53,791 nucleotides of DNA from Defluviitaleaceae bacterium. GTDB taxonomy: Bacteria > Bacillota > Clostridia > Lachnospirales > WRAX01. Numbering within the stretch: the first letter of the stretch is position 1; each line of letters begins with the position of its first letter. The position numbers were made by a program, and so were the translations under genes. Shown here in pieces: positions 16,880 through 24,622 of the stretch. The notes beneath the pieces are model-generated. The model saw only the letters and a program-made list of their open reading frames with translations. It made no database searches and was not told the origin of the DNA. The stretch covers positions 1-53,791 of the forward strand of contig WRAC01000014.1 in the NCBI GenBank assembly GCA_009780415.1, read 5' to 3'.

Positions 16880-18406
16880 TTAAATAGAAAGATTGCTGGT
16901 GATTACATTATATGACCGGTCCCTGTTGTCGATAATTATGTATCTGCCGCTCTGCGGAAAATTATCGGGCCGGTAGGTTTTTATGATGTACTTGCCGTTA
17001 CCGTCGAAACGGATCGCCACCGATTTCGAATACCCTTCCCTGCCCGGTTCCTTTTCATCGATAGTAAGGCTTGCGTTATATTCCTTCAGGGTCTTGAATG
17101 TTGTTTCAAAACCTATCCCGCCGTCCTTTTTTTCAACGCTTGTAGATACCCGCTCCGTTCCAAGCCGCACGAGGGTATCCACTTTGAAAGGCGCGCCGCC
17201 GTCAAACACGGTAAACCCGAAATGCTTCCCCGAAAGCCCCACTACCACCAGAATATCCCGATAGGGCGAGCCGCTTGATTCTATGGCGTTGATAGCGTTA
17301 TGGATATGCCCGCTTATAAGCACCTCAAGCTTTCCCTGATCGACATTTTTCTCAACCATATTTGCGATATTGCCTTTTATTATGAGGTTGAAATTTATAT
17401 TTTCCTCTTCGCATTTCACCAAATAGTACGCGAATATCCTGTCCAGCATTTTTATGCCTGTGGAAGGCAGTTCCTTGGTTATCTTCAAATTCCACTCCAC
17501 CGTCCGCATCTCATCCGTTAACTTGCTTATATCTTCCAACATGCTGACCAGTTCATCGCCCGAAACGCTTCCACCGTCATTTTGGCTTGTTTTCACGCTA
17601 AGCTCCATCGCTGCGAGCCGGCTGTTAATGTTATGGTGCGCAACCCGCAATTCGTTAAGCTGGGCTAATAATTGATTGTTTTCCAGTTCTTTTTTTTCAA
17701 GTTCTGTTTGCATTTGGAAAAGTATAAATTCGTCCCCGATTAATTCCAGGATAGAATCGGAATTCCCGGAAGTTTTAAGGTTTAACGTATTCTTCACAAC
17801 ATTGCGCTCTAACGCCGCCAGCCGGTTGCTAATGTTTTGGTGTATTATTTGCAATTCTTCTATCTTTTGAATCAGCTTGGCGTTTTCCTGTTCTTTCTGT
17901 TCCAGGCTGTTTTCAAGAAGCCGGTTTTCAGCGGTCTTTTCAGCTAATTTGCTTTCCAGCACCGCTTGGCTTCCTCTTTTGGGGCGCGTATCCGGTTCGT
18001 GAAAGATACCGCCACGTTTAATCCTGATGCCGATAAAACGGGCGGAAATAACGGAAACAAGGCATTGTGACAACGCAAACAATACGGGTATATTGCCTTC
18101 CATTTCAAATAAGTCATTTATTAAGCCAAACAGGTAGAGAAACGTAAAACCTATCGCCGCAGAGAATAAAAACGGCGGGATAAGCTTGCCCGGATTTAAT
18201 TTCGTTATGATATATATAAGCAGCGCGAACGCCGCGCACACTATAAAATGCAAAAGCAATCCGGGCATCCAAGTTGAAGCAAACGAAAAAAGAACCGCGC
18301 AAACGAGACAGGCCAGCACGATGAATATTATCTCGCGCCGGGAAAGTTTGCGCCAGATTATATTATTCAATATTAACAAACACGAGAAAAGGAACCCAAA
18401 TACCAC
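16880..18406 (-). CDS. GHKL-type membrane sensor histidine kinase with two H-box-like repeats, 508 aa
   Basis: Five hydrophobic segments at residues about 1-20, 25-43, 47-68, 75-96 and 105-127 form a polytopic sensor of the AgrC/DpiB-like kind. A long coiled-coil (145-275) contains two similar blocks, IIHQNISNRLAALE (187-200) and VAHHNINSRLAAME (255-268). They look like duplicated phosphoacceptor H-boxes (H189 and H257/H258). The ATPase domain has an N-box-like HIHNAINAIE (367-376), a G1-like FDGGAPF and GGIGFETT. It lies just downstream of, and is surely partnered with, the response regulator at 18469-19332. The annotated GTG start has no good ribosome site. The frame is open upstream to about 18445, where GGGGGG precedes ATT and ATA codons, so a non-standard start is possible. 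Confidence 0.8.
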   Translation of the reverse strand: MVFGFLFSCLLILNNIIWRKLSRREIIFIVLACLVCAVLFSFASTWMPGLLLHFIVCAAFALLIYIITKLNPGKLIPPFLFSAAIGFTFLYLFGLINDLFEMEGNIPVLFALSQCLVSVISARFIGIRIKRGGIFHEPDTRPKRGSQAVLESKLAEKTAENRLLENSLEQKEQENAKLIQKIEELQIIHQNISNRLAALERNVVKNTLNLKTSGNSDSILELIGDEFILFQMQTELEKKELENNQLLAQLNELRVAHHNINSRLAAMELSVKTSQNDGGSVSGDELVSMLEDISKLTDEMRTVEWNLKITKELPSTGIKMLDRIFAYYLVKCEEENINFNLIIKGNIANMVEKNVDQGKLEVLISGHIHNAINAIESSGSPYRDILVVVGLSGKHFGFTVFDGGAPFKVDTLVRLGTERVSTSVEKKDGGIGFETTFKTLKEYNASLTIDEKEPGREGYSKSVAIRFDGNGKYIIKTYRPDNFPQSGRYIIIDNRDRSYNVITSNLSI

Positions 18407-18468
18407 GGCAGCTTCACTTACGACTACGGCAGGCTGTATGGCAATCCCCCCGTTCTTAGAATCTATAT

Positions 18469-19332
18469 CTATATGGCCTTTCGGATTTTGTCCGCGTAAT
18501 AATGAATGAATTCAACCGGGGACGGCACGCCGAGCCTCTTGTCCACCCGCGCGGTGTAGTACTGTTGGAGGTCCTCAATGTCGGAACCGTCCCATGTCTT
18601 GTTTATTGCGGTTTGTATAGCCCTGATAACCGAACTGTAGTTCACCCCCGTCACTTGGGCGACTTGGTTAAGCACGGTTTCAGAATCACGGCTTCCATTG
18701 CCCTGCCGGTTTAAATCCTTGGTTACGAGGATATTTATTGCTTTTTCAAGGTAACCGCGCCCTTTGTAGCGGACGCTTATGCCAATTAAATCCAGCTCTT
18801 CATTTATCATCGTATTTATTTTTGCTTGAACATTCATTTTATTAATTTTGGCGGGAACCATTTCATCCGAATATTCCGTCATTATGCCGTCGTCATCGTC
18901 GTCGTCCGTGCCGTCGTCGCCCATATTCGCTTCGCGCAAGTCAAGCATGAGGTTTATTATCATTTCGATTTTGAAGCCTTTTTGCCTCTTAAAAAAAATC
19001 AGATCGACGCCCTTGTCACGAACCAGATTATGTACCATATTAGACGGCGTATTCGTCGAAACGACAATTATCGGCTTTGGGTCTTCCAGTTCGCTTATGC
19101 CGCTTAAAAAGTCCATCCCGCTTCCAACCCCCCGCAGCAGCTCAAGGTCAAGTATAATACCCTCCGGGGCATGGTTATGCACATATCTGATGCCGTCGGC
19201 GCTCGAATCGGTCATGCCTACAAATTGAATCTTATTCCTGAAATTATAAGACTCGGCAAGCTCCCGGTACTTGACGCGCACAGCAGTGTCGTCCTCGATG
19301 AGCAGCAGTCTCATCGGCTTTTTTCTACCCAT
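18469..19332 (-). CDS. Response regulator with Spo0A-like DNA-binding domain, 287 aa
   Basis: The N-terminal receiver domain (about 7-125) shows the acidic pair in LLIEDD and the phosphoacceptor D62 in IILDLELL. An acidic linker (GTDDDDDDG) follows. The C-terminal half resembles the Spo0A effector domain: ISVRYKGRGYLEKAINILV corresponds to the Spo0A pattern around the KGYxYLREAI helix. VNYSSVIRAIQTAINKTW matches the recognition-helix block normally read as SRVERAIRHAIEVAW. It is not Spo0A itself, since the linker and ends differ, but could bind 0A-box-like sites. AAGGAG stands 8 bases before the ATG at 19332; a longer frame to 19374 lacks a site. The kinase follows immediately. Confidence 0.82.
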   Translation of the reverse strand: MGRKKPMRLLLIEDDTAVRVKYRELAESYNFRNKIQFVGMTDSSADGIRYVHNHAPEGIILDLELLRGVGSGMDFLSGISELEDPKPIIVVSTNTPSNMVHNLVRDKGVDLIFFKRQKGFKIEMIINLMLDLREANMGDDGTDDDDDDGIMTEYSDEMVPAKINKMNVQAKINTMINEELDLIGISVRYKGRGYLEKAINILVTKDLNRQGNGSRDSETVLNQVAQVTGVNYSSVIRAIQTAINKTWDGSDIEDLQQYYTARVDKRLGVPSPVEFIHYYADKIRKAI

Positions 19333-19838
19333 CTTTGTACGCTCCTTAGGAAAGAGATATATTTCACTATTCATATTAGAGCAATTATATGACTAAATAT
19401 TCAGTATAGCTGCATAAATTATTCATATTTTTAATGCATAAAACTTCATCATACCCATGTTTATTTCTGTTATAATATATTCAATTAATTCTTTGCCCTA
19501 AATTACCCCTCTTTGTCCTGTATAAAAATGCCGTGACCTGCAATGTTAAAAAATGCATTTAACGCTGCGTTTATGCTATTTTTGCTTAAAAATACTGTGA
19601 TTTAAAGCATAAATGTACTCCGGTGATGCATGTTTCTTCATAGCGCTTGTCCGCGTTTCTGTTATAGTTATGTTGTCGTTAGTGCTACTAAGTGCAGTAA
19701 AATTCGGTTGACAACTCTAATAACAGAAATTGTAACATAAAAGTATAAATTTTGCAACAACAATTTAATTCATTAGAGTTCATCCGATATCACTGCTGGT
19801 TGCTTAATGACAAATAAACCTGGACCGGGGTGATTAAA
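19333..19838. promoter_or_regulatory. AT-rich divergent regulatory region with repeated TTTCTGTTAT motif
   Basis: These 506 bases carry no gene. The 10-mer TTTCTGTTAT occurs at 19464-19473 and 19656-19665, and inverted at 19720-19729 (ATAACAGAAA). A plausible sigma-A promoter for the rightward gene is TTGACA at 19708-19713 with a 17-bp spacer and TGTAAC at 19731-19736, so the inverted copy lies inside the spacer. Weak TTTGTC strings (for example 19512) recall 0A boxes but none is a full TTTGTCGAA. The repeats are candidates for operators of the adjacent Spo0A-like regulator; this is inference. Confidence 0.45.
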
Positions 19839-20114
19839 ATGACACACTTGCAAAAAGACTATTTGCGCGAAGCCGAAAAGTTTTCATACGAGAAGCTGAC
19901 AAAAGAAGAATGGATTGCTATGCGGAAAGCGGAAAACGGGAGCCACAATTTGTTTGTAAACATGATGCTGACAAGTGGGAATTGGAATAACCCCTCTATA
20001 ATGAAGTTTACAAATGCCGGGGTCCCGGTTGAGGACGTTGAATTTGGAACAATGTTAAATGAAATCATTGACTTACATAAGTTGCCGATGGCTGTCAGCG
20101 ATAAAACGGATTAA
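19839..20114 (+). CDS. Small unrecognised protein with KLTKEEW motif, 91 aa
   Basis: I do not recognise a family. The protein is hydrophilic, with no signal or membrane segment. It contains KLTKEEWIAMRKAENG near residues 17-32, a motif that recurs as KLTKEEWEEMQRRRNE in the 60-aa protein encoded at 21381-21563. The start is taken at the ATG at 19839 because GGGGTG lies six bases upstream; the GTG at 19830 overlaps that site. A sigma-A-like promoter is visible 100 bp upstream and a clear terminator follows 17 bp after the stop, so it appears to be a single-gene transcript. Low GC and lack of homologues suggest acquisition or a lineage-specific gene. Confidence 0.65.
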   Translation: MTHLQKDYLREAEKFSYEKLTKEEWIAMRKAENGSHNLFVNMMLTSGNWNNPSIMKFTNAGVPVEDVEFGTMLNEIIDLHKLPMAVSDKTD

Positions 20115-20130
20115 ATTCCGCTGTTGATTC

Positions 20131-20168
20131 AATGTAAGCCTAATTTAAAAAATAGGCTTACATTTTTT
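20131..20168 (+). terminator. Strong rho-independent terminator
   Basis: A perfect 12-bp stem (AATGTAAGCCTA at 20131-20142, TAGGCTTACATT at 20153-20164) with a 10-base loop runs into a T stretch. It separates the 91-aa gene from the next pair. Confidence 0.88.
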
Positions 20169-20211
20169 ATGCAAATTTTTGGCGTAACTGCGTACAGGGG
20201 GAGCGGTTTTT

Positions 20212-20835
20212 ATGCAGGAATGGGATAAGTTTATTGAGCAAATAAGAAATATTGCTGTTAAATTGGATGAAGACGTATTCTCAATGTATGGCGGGTGCGT
20301 TATATGTACGCTTGATAATATTGAACAAATAAAAGCCACGTTTATTGAAAGCCATGCTCTGATGATGAGGGAAATGGACGAAGAAACCGAGAATTTAGAG
20401 CATCACAAGCTCATATCCTCAAGTGTGAAATCAATTCTTAAATATCCCATATTCACGGTGGCCGCGGATGCTGCGGACGAAATGTTAAAAAAAGACCCTT
20501 TGCCTATTAAAGCAAGGTATCCGAACGAGTATTTCGCGTATATTGCCATTTGGTCACTTATGGCGGATTTCGGCGCCGCGTTTAAAAATAGGTTATGGAA
20601 TATTGAATCATATACATTCAAATTTCCCGATTATTTATATTATACCAAAAAAGACGGGGATGACTACTACGCCCACAGCTTTCAGTATGCCGAGGTTATG
20701 ATAAAACTCCTGCATCACTTGGGGAAAGACGTAGACAATTTTCCTTTATTTACATTCAACCATACGTTGCAAACTCTGGAAATGCTTAACGATTGCGTAT
20801 TCCATGGGTTTGCCAACAAGTATTTTGGGGAGTGA
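20212..20835 (+). CDS. Unrecognised protein, 207 aa
   Basis: No family is recognised. The protein is soluble-looking and rich in aromatic and acidic residues, with predicted long helices (QEWDKFIEQIRNIAVKLDED, ALMMREMDEETENLEHHKL). A mixed segment ESYTFKFPDYLYYTKKDGDDYY is followed by HSFQYAEVMIKLLHHLGKD. It has no Cys cluster, Walker motif or signal peptide. GGGGGAG stands 9 bases before the ATG. The following gene starts six bases after its stop and is surely cotranscribed, so the two products may interact. The terminator upstream shows that the pair has its own promoter, which I could not define. Confidence 0.65.
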   Translation: MQEWDKFIEQIRNIAVKLDEDVFSMYGGCVICTLDNIEQIKATFIESHALMMREMDEETENLEHHKLISSSVKSILKYPIFTVAADAADEMLKKDPLPIKARYPNEYFAYIAIWSLMADFGAAFKNRLWNIESYTFKFPDYLYYTKKDGDDYYAHSFQYAEVMIKLLHHLGKDVDNFPLFTFNHTLQTLEMLNDCVFHGFANKYFGE

Positions 20836-20841
20836 TTTTTC

Positions 20842-21378
20842 ATGGATGAAAAACATAAGAGAAGAATAATCTCTGACGCGTATGCGGAAACAGAACGGGA
20901 CATTAAATCTGTTGATACGTTTAAAGCCGTGAATTTCCCACGCATAGATAAATATTTGAATGATAATTCGGGAACGATAGATAAATATGAACGCGGGTTA
21001 AGCCCAACAGACGAGTTGGAAAAGCTTGCGCACACGATGGTAAAGACATTCTCGATGAAGCCAATACTGATACCAAGCGTAATTACGCTGCGTTCTGTTT
21101 ATGACGAAATACCAAACATCGTTATTGATGAACGCGTCCTCCGCCCCAACGATATGCTGTGCAAAGAGATGATGTACGCGGTGCACAGGGAGATTGCAGC
21201 CAAACGCACTGATCTCGCGCTATTTGACAGGAAGTATTTAGACAGTTTTATGGAACCCTTCATTGACCGCATGGAAGAAGTAAGGGGTAAACTTACGGAT
21301 ATAGAAGGCATTACGCCCTATTTTATCACAAAATCTTTAGGGTTAATTATGGGTATTCATGAGGACATTATTAAATAA
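20842..21378 (+). CDS. Unrecognised protein, 178 aa
   Basis: No family is recognised. The chain is helical and charged (KHKRRIISDAYAETERDIK at the N-terminus), with SPTDELEKLAHTMVKTF and a C-terminal block MEPFIDRMEEVRGKLTDIEG. It ends in a moderately hydrophobic segment TPYFITKSLGLIMGI. There is no obvious catalytic motif. GGGGAGTG precedes the ATG, partly inside the end of the 207-aa gene, giving coupling. It converges on the 60-aa gene with two bases between stops. Confidence 0.62.
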   Translation: MDEKHKRRIISDAYAETERDIKSVDTFKAVNFPRIDKYLNDNSGTIDKYERGLSPTDELEKLAHTMVKTFSMKPILIPSVITLRSVYDEIPNIVIDERVLRPNDMLCKEMMYAVHREIAAKRTDLALFDRKYLDSFMEPFIDRMEEVRGKLTDIEGITPYFITKSLGLIMGIHEDIIK

Positions 21379-21380
21379 TA

Positions 21381-21563
21381 TCACCGCATCCGTTGATTTT
21401 TCTGTTTTATATCATTATAAAGCGTTTCCATTTCATCTAAATAATCTTGCTCTGTTTTATTTGAATCCTCATTACGCCTCCGTTGCATTTCCTCCCATTC
21501 CTCCTTCGTAAGCTTGGGATACTGCCATGTCTCCCGGTCTATTTTTTTGCCCTTTTCACACAC
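21381..21563 (-). CDS. Small KLTKEEW-motif protein, 60 aa
   Basis: The product (MCEKGKKIDRETWQYPKLTK at the start) shares the block KLTKEEWxxM with the 91-aa protein at 19839-20114, and otherwise is a charged helix rich in Glu, Gln and Asn. The start is set at a GTG at 21563 because GGAGG lies exactly seven bases upstream. The longer open frame to 21698 has no such site and includes an unlikely hydrophobic lead. An overlapping ATG two bases away is out of frame. Function is unknown; the shared motif suggests two members of one small lineage-specific family flanking the unknown gene pair. Confidence 0.6.
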   Translation of the reverse strand: MCEKGKKIDRETWQYPKLTKEEWEEMQRRRNEDSNKTEQDYLDEMETLYNDIKQKNQRMR

Positions 21564-21650
21564 ATAAGCGCCTCCATGGATAAGAGTGACTTCCCTTGTC
21601 CAGTTTATGCAAAAAAACATTATTATATGCAGGAGGTTAAGGAATTGTTT

Positions 21651-21680
21651 AAGAATATTCGAATATTCCTTGAATATTCC
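21651..21680. repeat. Three GAATATTC palindromes in a 205-bp intergenic gap
   Basis: GAATATTC occurs at 21653-21660, 21661-21668 and 21672-21679. The first two together form a near-perfect palindrome. They lie in the gap 21564-21768, upstream of the 40-aa basic gene and of the leftward 60-aa gene, and could be an operator. I see nothing else in this gap. Confidence 0.4.
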
Positions 21681-21768
21681 TGTTAATTTTACGCACACTA
21701 TTTATACCATCTTACTATCATTTAGATTGCAACATGGTATTAAAATGCGGAAAATTCAGGAGGTCAAA

Positions 21769-21891
21769 ATGCCAGACAAAGGTAAAAACAACAAAAAGAG
21801 CAAATCCAAGAGTGCGCAGAAAGCTTCCCACACCAATTTACCGGACATGAATACCAATACCGACACGAAAAAAACATCAAGGAACGATTAA
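21769..21891 (+). CDS. Tiny basic protein, 40 aa
   Basis: A CAGGAGG ribosome site six bases before the ATG supports a 40-residue product. It is very rich in Lys in its first half (KGKNNKKSKSKSAQK), then has SHTNLPDMNTNTDTKKTS. It resembles the small Lys/Asn/Thr-rich proteins of unknown role found in spore-forming Clostridia, but no family can be named. It is too small for firm gene status; the ribosome site is the main evidence. Confidence 0.5.
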   Translation: MPDKGKNNKKSKSKSAQKASHTNLPDMNTNTDTKKTSRND

Positions 21892-21990
21892 ACCAAAAGG
21901 CATATACTTGAATAACAAACCCAATCAAGATAACCAGAGAAAGCGGGCAAGAATAATCCGCGGTTGAACGCGCGCCGGAAAGAGGTATTT

Positions 21991-22890
21991 ATGAGAAGCA
22001 GACGGATACCCGAGCCCAGGGTTGCAATTACAAAAAACGCGGACGAACCTAAGGCCGTGGCGGAAGCATTGGACTTGCTGGGAATAAAAGCGGCGCTAAA
22101 CATGCGGGACGCAGTTGTTATAACCGCAAACTGGGTTTCCGCAAAACAGCCCGAGACCGCGGATGTGGTGGGTAATGTTACGCTTAAAGGGATCATTGAG
22201 TACATTAAGCAGGCTGAACCAAAGCGTATTGTTGTCGCGGCGGGTTCAGGCGGCGGAGACACGCGTGATGTTATGAAAACGGTTGGCTACGATAAAATCA
22301 TACGGGAAACAGGAGCTTGTTTTGTCGACCTGAACGAAGGGCCGTTCACCGAAATCGGCCTGAACCACGCAAAACCCTCTTCCACAAAACTGAACCGGCT
22401 TATAGACGAAATGACATTCCATATATCCTTTACCCAGTTAAAAATCCATGAGGAAGCCACAATGTCCGCATCCGTCAAAAACATGGCCCTTTCGTGGCCG
22501 CCGACGGCACAGCACGGCGCGCCCAAGAAGGATACGGGCATACACGAAAGCCTGCAAGCCTTTATCGCCGAAATGGCGCGGCATATTCCCATTGACCTTT
22601 CCATTGTCAGCGCGTCGCCCGCAATGATCCATACGGGACCTCATAACGGCATCGCGGTTCATTCAGATATAGTGGTTTGCGGAACCGACCCGGTTGCGGC
22701 TGATACTGTCGGCGCGAGGCTCCTTGGTTTTAAGCCGCAGGCGGTACAATACCTGTACGCCCTTGGGAACGATGGAATAGGCGTATCGGACACCGCTGAA
22801 ATGTCTATTTTGGGCATGCCCTTGAAAGACGCGGAGGAAAGTTTCTGCCAAAGCGCTTACAAAACAAACGGATTTATTGTGGATAAATAG
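21991..22890 (+). CDS. DUF362 domain-containing protein, 299 aa
   Basis: The protein begins with RVAITKNADEPKAVAEALDLLG and continues with IKAALNMRDAVVITANWVS, VVAAGSGGGDTRDVMKTVGY, SVKNMALSWPPTAQHGAPKK and CGTDPVAADTVGARLLGF. These are the blocks of DUF362, a family fused in other proteins to ferredoxin domains. No ferredoxin Cys cluster is present here. The role is unknown, though a link to iron-sulfur or redox metabolism is often proposed. AAGAGG stands before the ATG at 21991, and I prefer this over the in-frame codon at 21964. It converges on the DUF2935 gene with two bases between stops. Confidence 0.85.
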   Translation: MRSRRIPEPRVAITKNADEPKAVAEALDLLGIKAALNMRDAVVITANWVSAKQPETADVVGNVTLKGIIEYIKQAEPKRIVVAAGSGGGDTRDVMKTVGYDKIIRETGACFVDLNEGPFTEIGLNHAKPSSTKLNRLIDEMTFHISFTQLKIHEEATMSASVKNMALSWPPTAQHGAPKKDTGIHESLQAFIAEMARHIPIDLSIVSASPAMIHTGPHNGIAVHSDIVVCGTDPVAADTVGARLLGFKPQAVQYLYALGNDGIGVSDTAEMSILGMPLKDAEESFCQSAYKTNGFIVDK

Positions 22891-22892
22891 AT

Positions 22893-23312
22893 TTACTCCA
22901 GAACCAGTTGGTCAATGCCTATAAAATACTGCGATTCCCTTATCATATGGTGGATTACGGTCTGGGATACCTGGCTGGCGCGGACGGCATGGCTGTTTTG
23001 GAGCATTTCTTCCATTAAACCGACAAAAACCTTGCTTTGCTCCACGCATTGGCTGACCAGGTTCAGCATTTGCGTTTTCAAGCCACGGTTCACCATTCCC
23101 CTTGAACGCGTGGCGCTTTCTATGTATTTAACGGCCTCGGCGTTCATATGGTATAATTCAACGCCTAATTGCTCCAGCCTTTTGACGTATTGATGCTCAA
23201 GGTTCGGGGTTACCGCCGGAATCAGCCCGGCGTGTTCCGCTTCCTGATGCTTCCAGAATTCAGCCTCATCTAATGCTCTTAACACGTTTTGCACTCCATA
23301 ATAAAATTGCAC
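22893..23312 (-). CDS. DUF2935-like four-helix protein, 139 aa
   Basis: The start is a GTG with GGGAGGG seven bases upstream. Residues 15-35 (DEAEFWKHQEAEHAGLIPAV) carry the FW-x-HQ-x-EH arrangement I associate with DUF2935, whose typical members contain two such domains and are thought to bind metal. This one has a single copy, about half the usual length. A second histidine pair near the C-terminus (VIHHMIRESQYFIG) could complete a metal site. It is cytoplasmic with no membrane segments. It is not in an operon. Confidence 0.6.
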   Translation of the reverse strand: MQFYYGVQNVLRALDEAEFWKHQEAEHAGLIPAVTPNLEHQYVKRLEQLGVELYHMNAEAVKYIESATRSRGMVNRGLKTQMLNLVSQCVEQSKVFVGLMEEMLQNSHAVRASQVSQTVIHHMIRESQYFIGIDQLVLE

Positions 23313-23413
23313 GCCTTTACCCTCCCGCTTTTTAATAGTATAATACTATGACGGGATCAGGCCGTTTCATGCCTGCTTCCCACGGAAAGGCCGCGCATAT
23401 GGTAGTAAATCTG

Positions 23414-24622
23414 CTATTTAAGCACTTCATCCCTCGCTGTTTTTATTAATTCCAGCAGTTCAATTACCCTTTCCGCCAGAACTTCCATGCTGGTATAGAT
23501 ACTGTTTCTAAAAGCTTTAATATCTTCCTTAACCCCTTTATGGGCAACGCTTAAATTAACCGCGTTACTGCTATCCGTTAAATCCACATACCTTTGGAAT
23601 TCCAATAATGCCGCGTTGGGTACTACTCCGGGGTCGATTGCGTGCATTTTGGCGAAAAACTGCAACGCAACCGCCAGCCACCATACCTGAGGGCTGCTTT
23701 TCCATTTATCAACTTCGCTGTTGAACTTTTTATATAACTGCCCCAGCTTGCGCCTTAAAGATTCCCCGCAGGGGCTGTATTCCGCAACGCCGCAATTCGT
23801 AAGCTCCCTGCTTACATCGTTCAATTTATTATGTACACACCCATAAAACGCCCTCATGCTTTTACCGTTGCTTCTCTCTTCATAAAAGTCAACGGTAAAA
23901 AAGCATTTGTAGCGTTTCAGCAGATCGTAAAGTATATCCGCCGACTTGTCCGCCTGCCCGGATGCCGCAAGTTCAGCCGCTCTTTTTACGCCTTCGTAAA
24001 CCCGGACATAAAAAGCGTCCTTTTCAATCAGCTCAGGATCATACTTCGTCTCCATTAACAGGGCTTTCAACGAATCATAAACGGAACAGGAGAAGTCATT
24101 AAGGCTGTTCCGATATCCGTACTCCGCATGCAAACAAGAGGCGATCCCGCTTATAAACAGTTTCCTGTCATCGCCGCAAACCTCACTGTAGACATATGTA
24201 TCGCGTCCCGCGTCCAGGTCTATGCTGTAAGAATCGCGTATGCGGTTCAGCTCGTATGTGGTGTCATTACATCCGCATTCCGCTGCCAGTGTTATCACCG
24301 TCCCGCAGCTCAGGCACCTCTGTCTCCTTACGGCGCCTTTCCCAACGCTTTTGTCTTCACATCTATTTTCACACGCATTCGCGCAGCATGACCTCACATA
24401 GTTAAAGCAGGGCCTTTTTGAATCCCCGAAGCCATCAAAAAGCGGTTCGCGCAATACCCAATTTTGCTGATTGCTGTGCGCTTGCCAAAATATCAAATTA
24501 TAAAGTTCGTCTTCCATATAGGGCTTTACCGTCTGTTGTTCGCCTATTTTCCTCACAAAGTACCAAACTGGGGCATCACAGGTACGCGTCAAGGCGTCCT
24601 TAAAGGTTTGATCGTGAATCAT
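23414..24622 (-). CDS. Cysteine-rich unknown protein, third gene of the PRTase-like operon, 402 aa
   Basis: I do not recognise a family. The N-terminal 120 residues carry ten cysteines (C15, C72, C79, C80, C84, C88, C103, C106, C116, C118). The CLSC and CGC pairs look like a zinc-ribbon-type metal site. The rest is helical, with a long amphipathic C-terminus (KEDIKAFRNSIYTSMEVLAE onward). No membrane helix is visible. The ATG follows directly on the TAG stop of the upstream gene, with its GGAGG inside that gene's last codons, so the two are tightly coupled and probably form a complex. It is the last gene of the operon that starts near 27390. Confidence 0.7.
   Translation of the reverse strand: MIHDQTFKDALTRTCDAPVWYFVRKIGEQQTVKPYMEDELYNLIFWQAHSNQQNWVLREPLFDGFGDSKRPCFNYVRSCCANACENRCEDKSVGKGAVRRQRCLSCGTVITLAAECGCNDTTYELNRIRDSYSIDLDAGRDTYVYSEVCGDDRKLFISGIASCLHAEYGYRNSLNDFSCSVYDSLKALLMETKYDPELIEKDAFYVRVYEGVKRAAELAASGQADKSADILYDLLKRYKCFFTVDFYEERSNGKSMRAFYGCVHNKLNDVSRELTNCGVAEYSPCGESLRRKLGQLYKKFNSEVDKWKSSPQVWWLAVALQFFAKMHAIDPGVVPNAALLEFQRYVDLTDSSNAVNLSVAHKGVKEDIKAFRNSIYTSMEVLAERVIELLELIKTARDEVLK

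Noticed and set aside
19333-19838. True 0A boxes in the intergenic region
   Set aside because: Only partial TTTGTC strings are present; none matches TTTGTCGAA.
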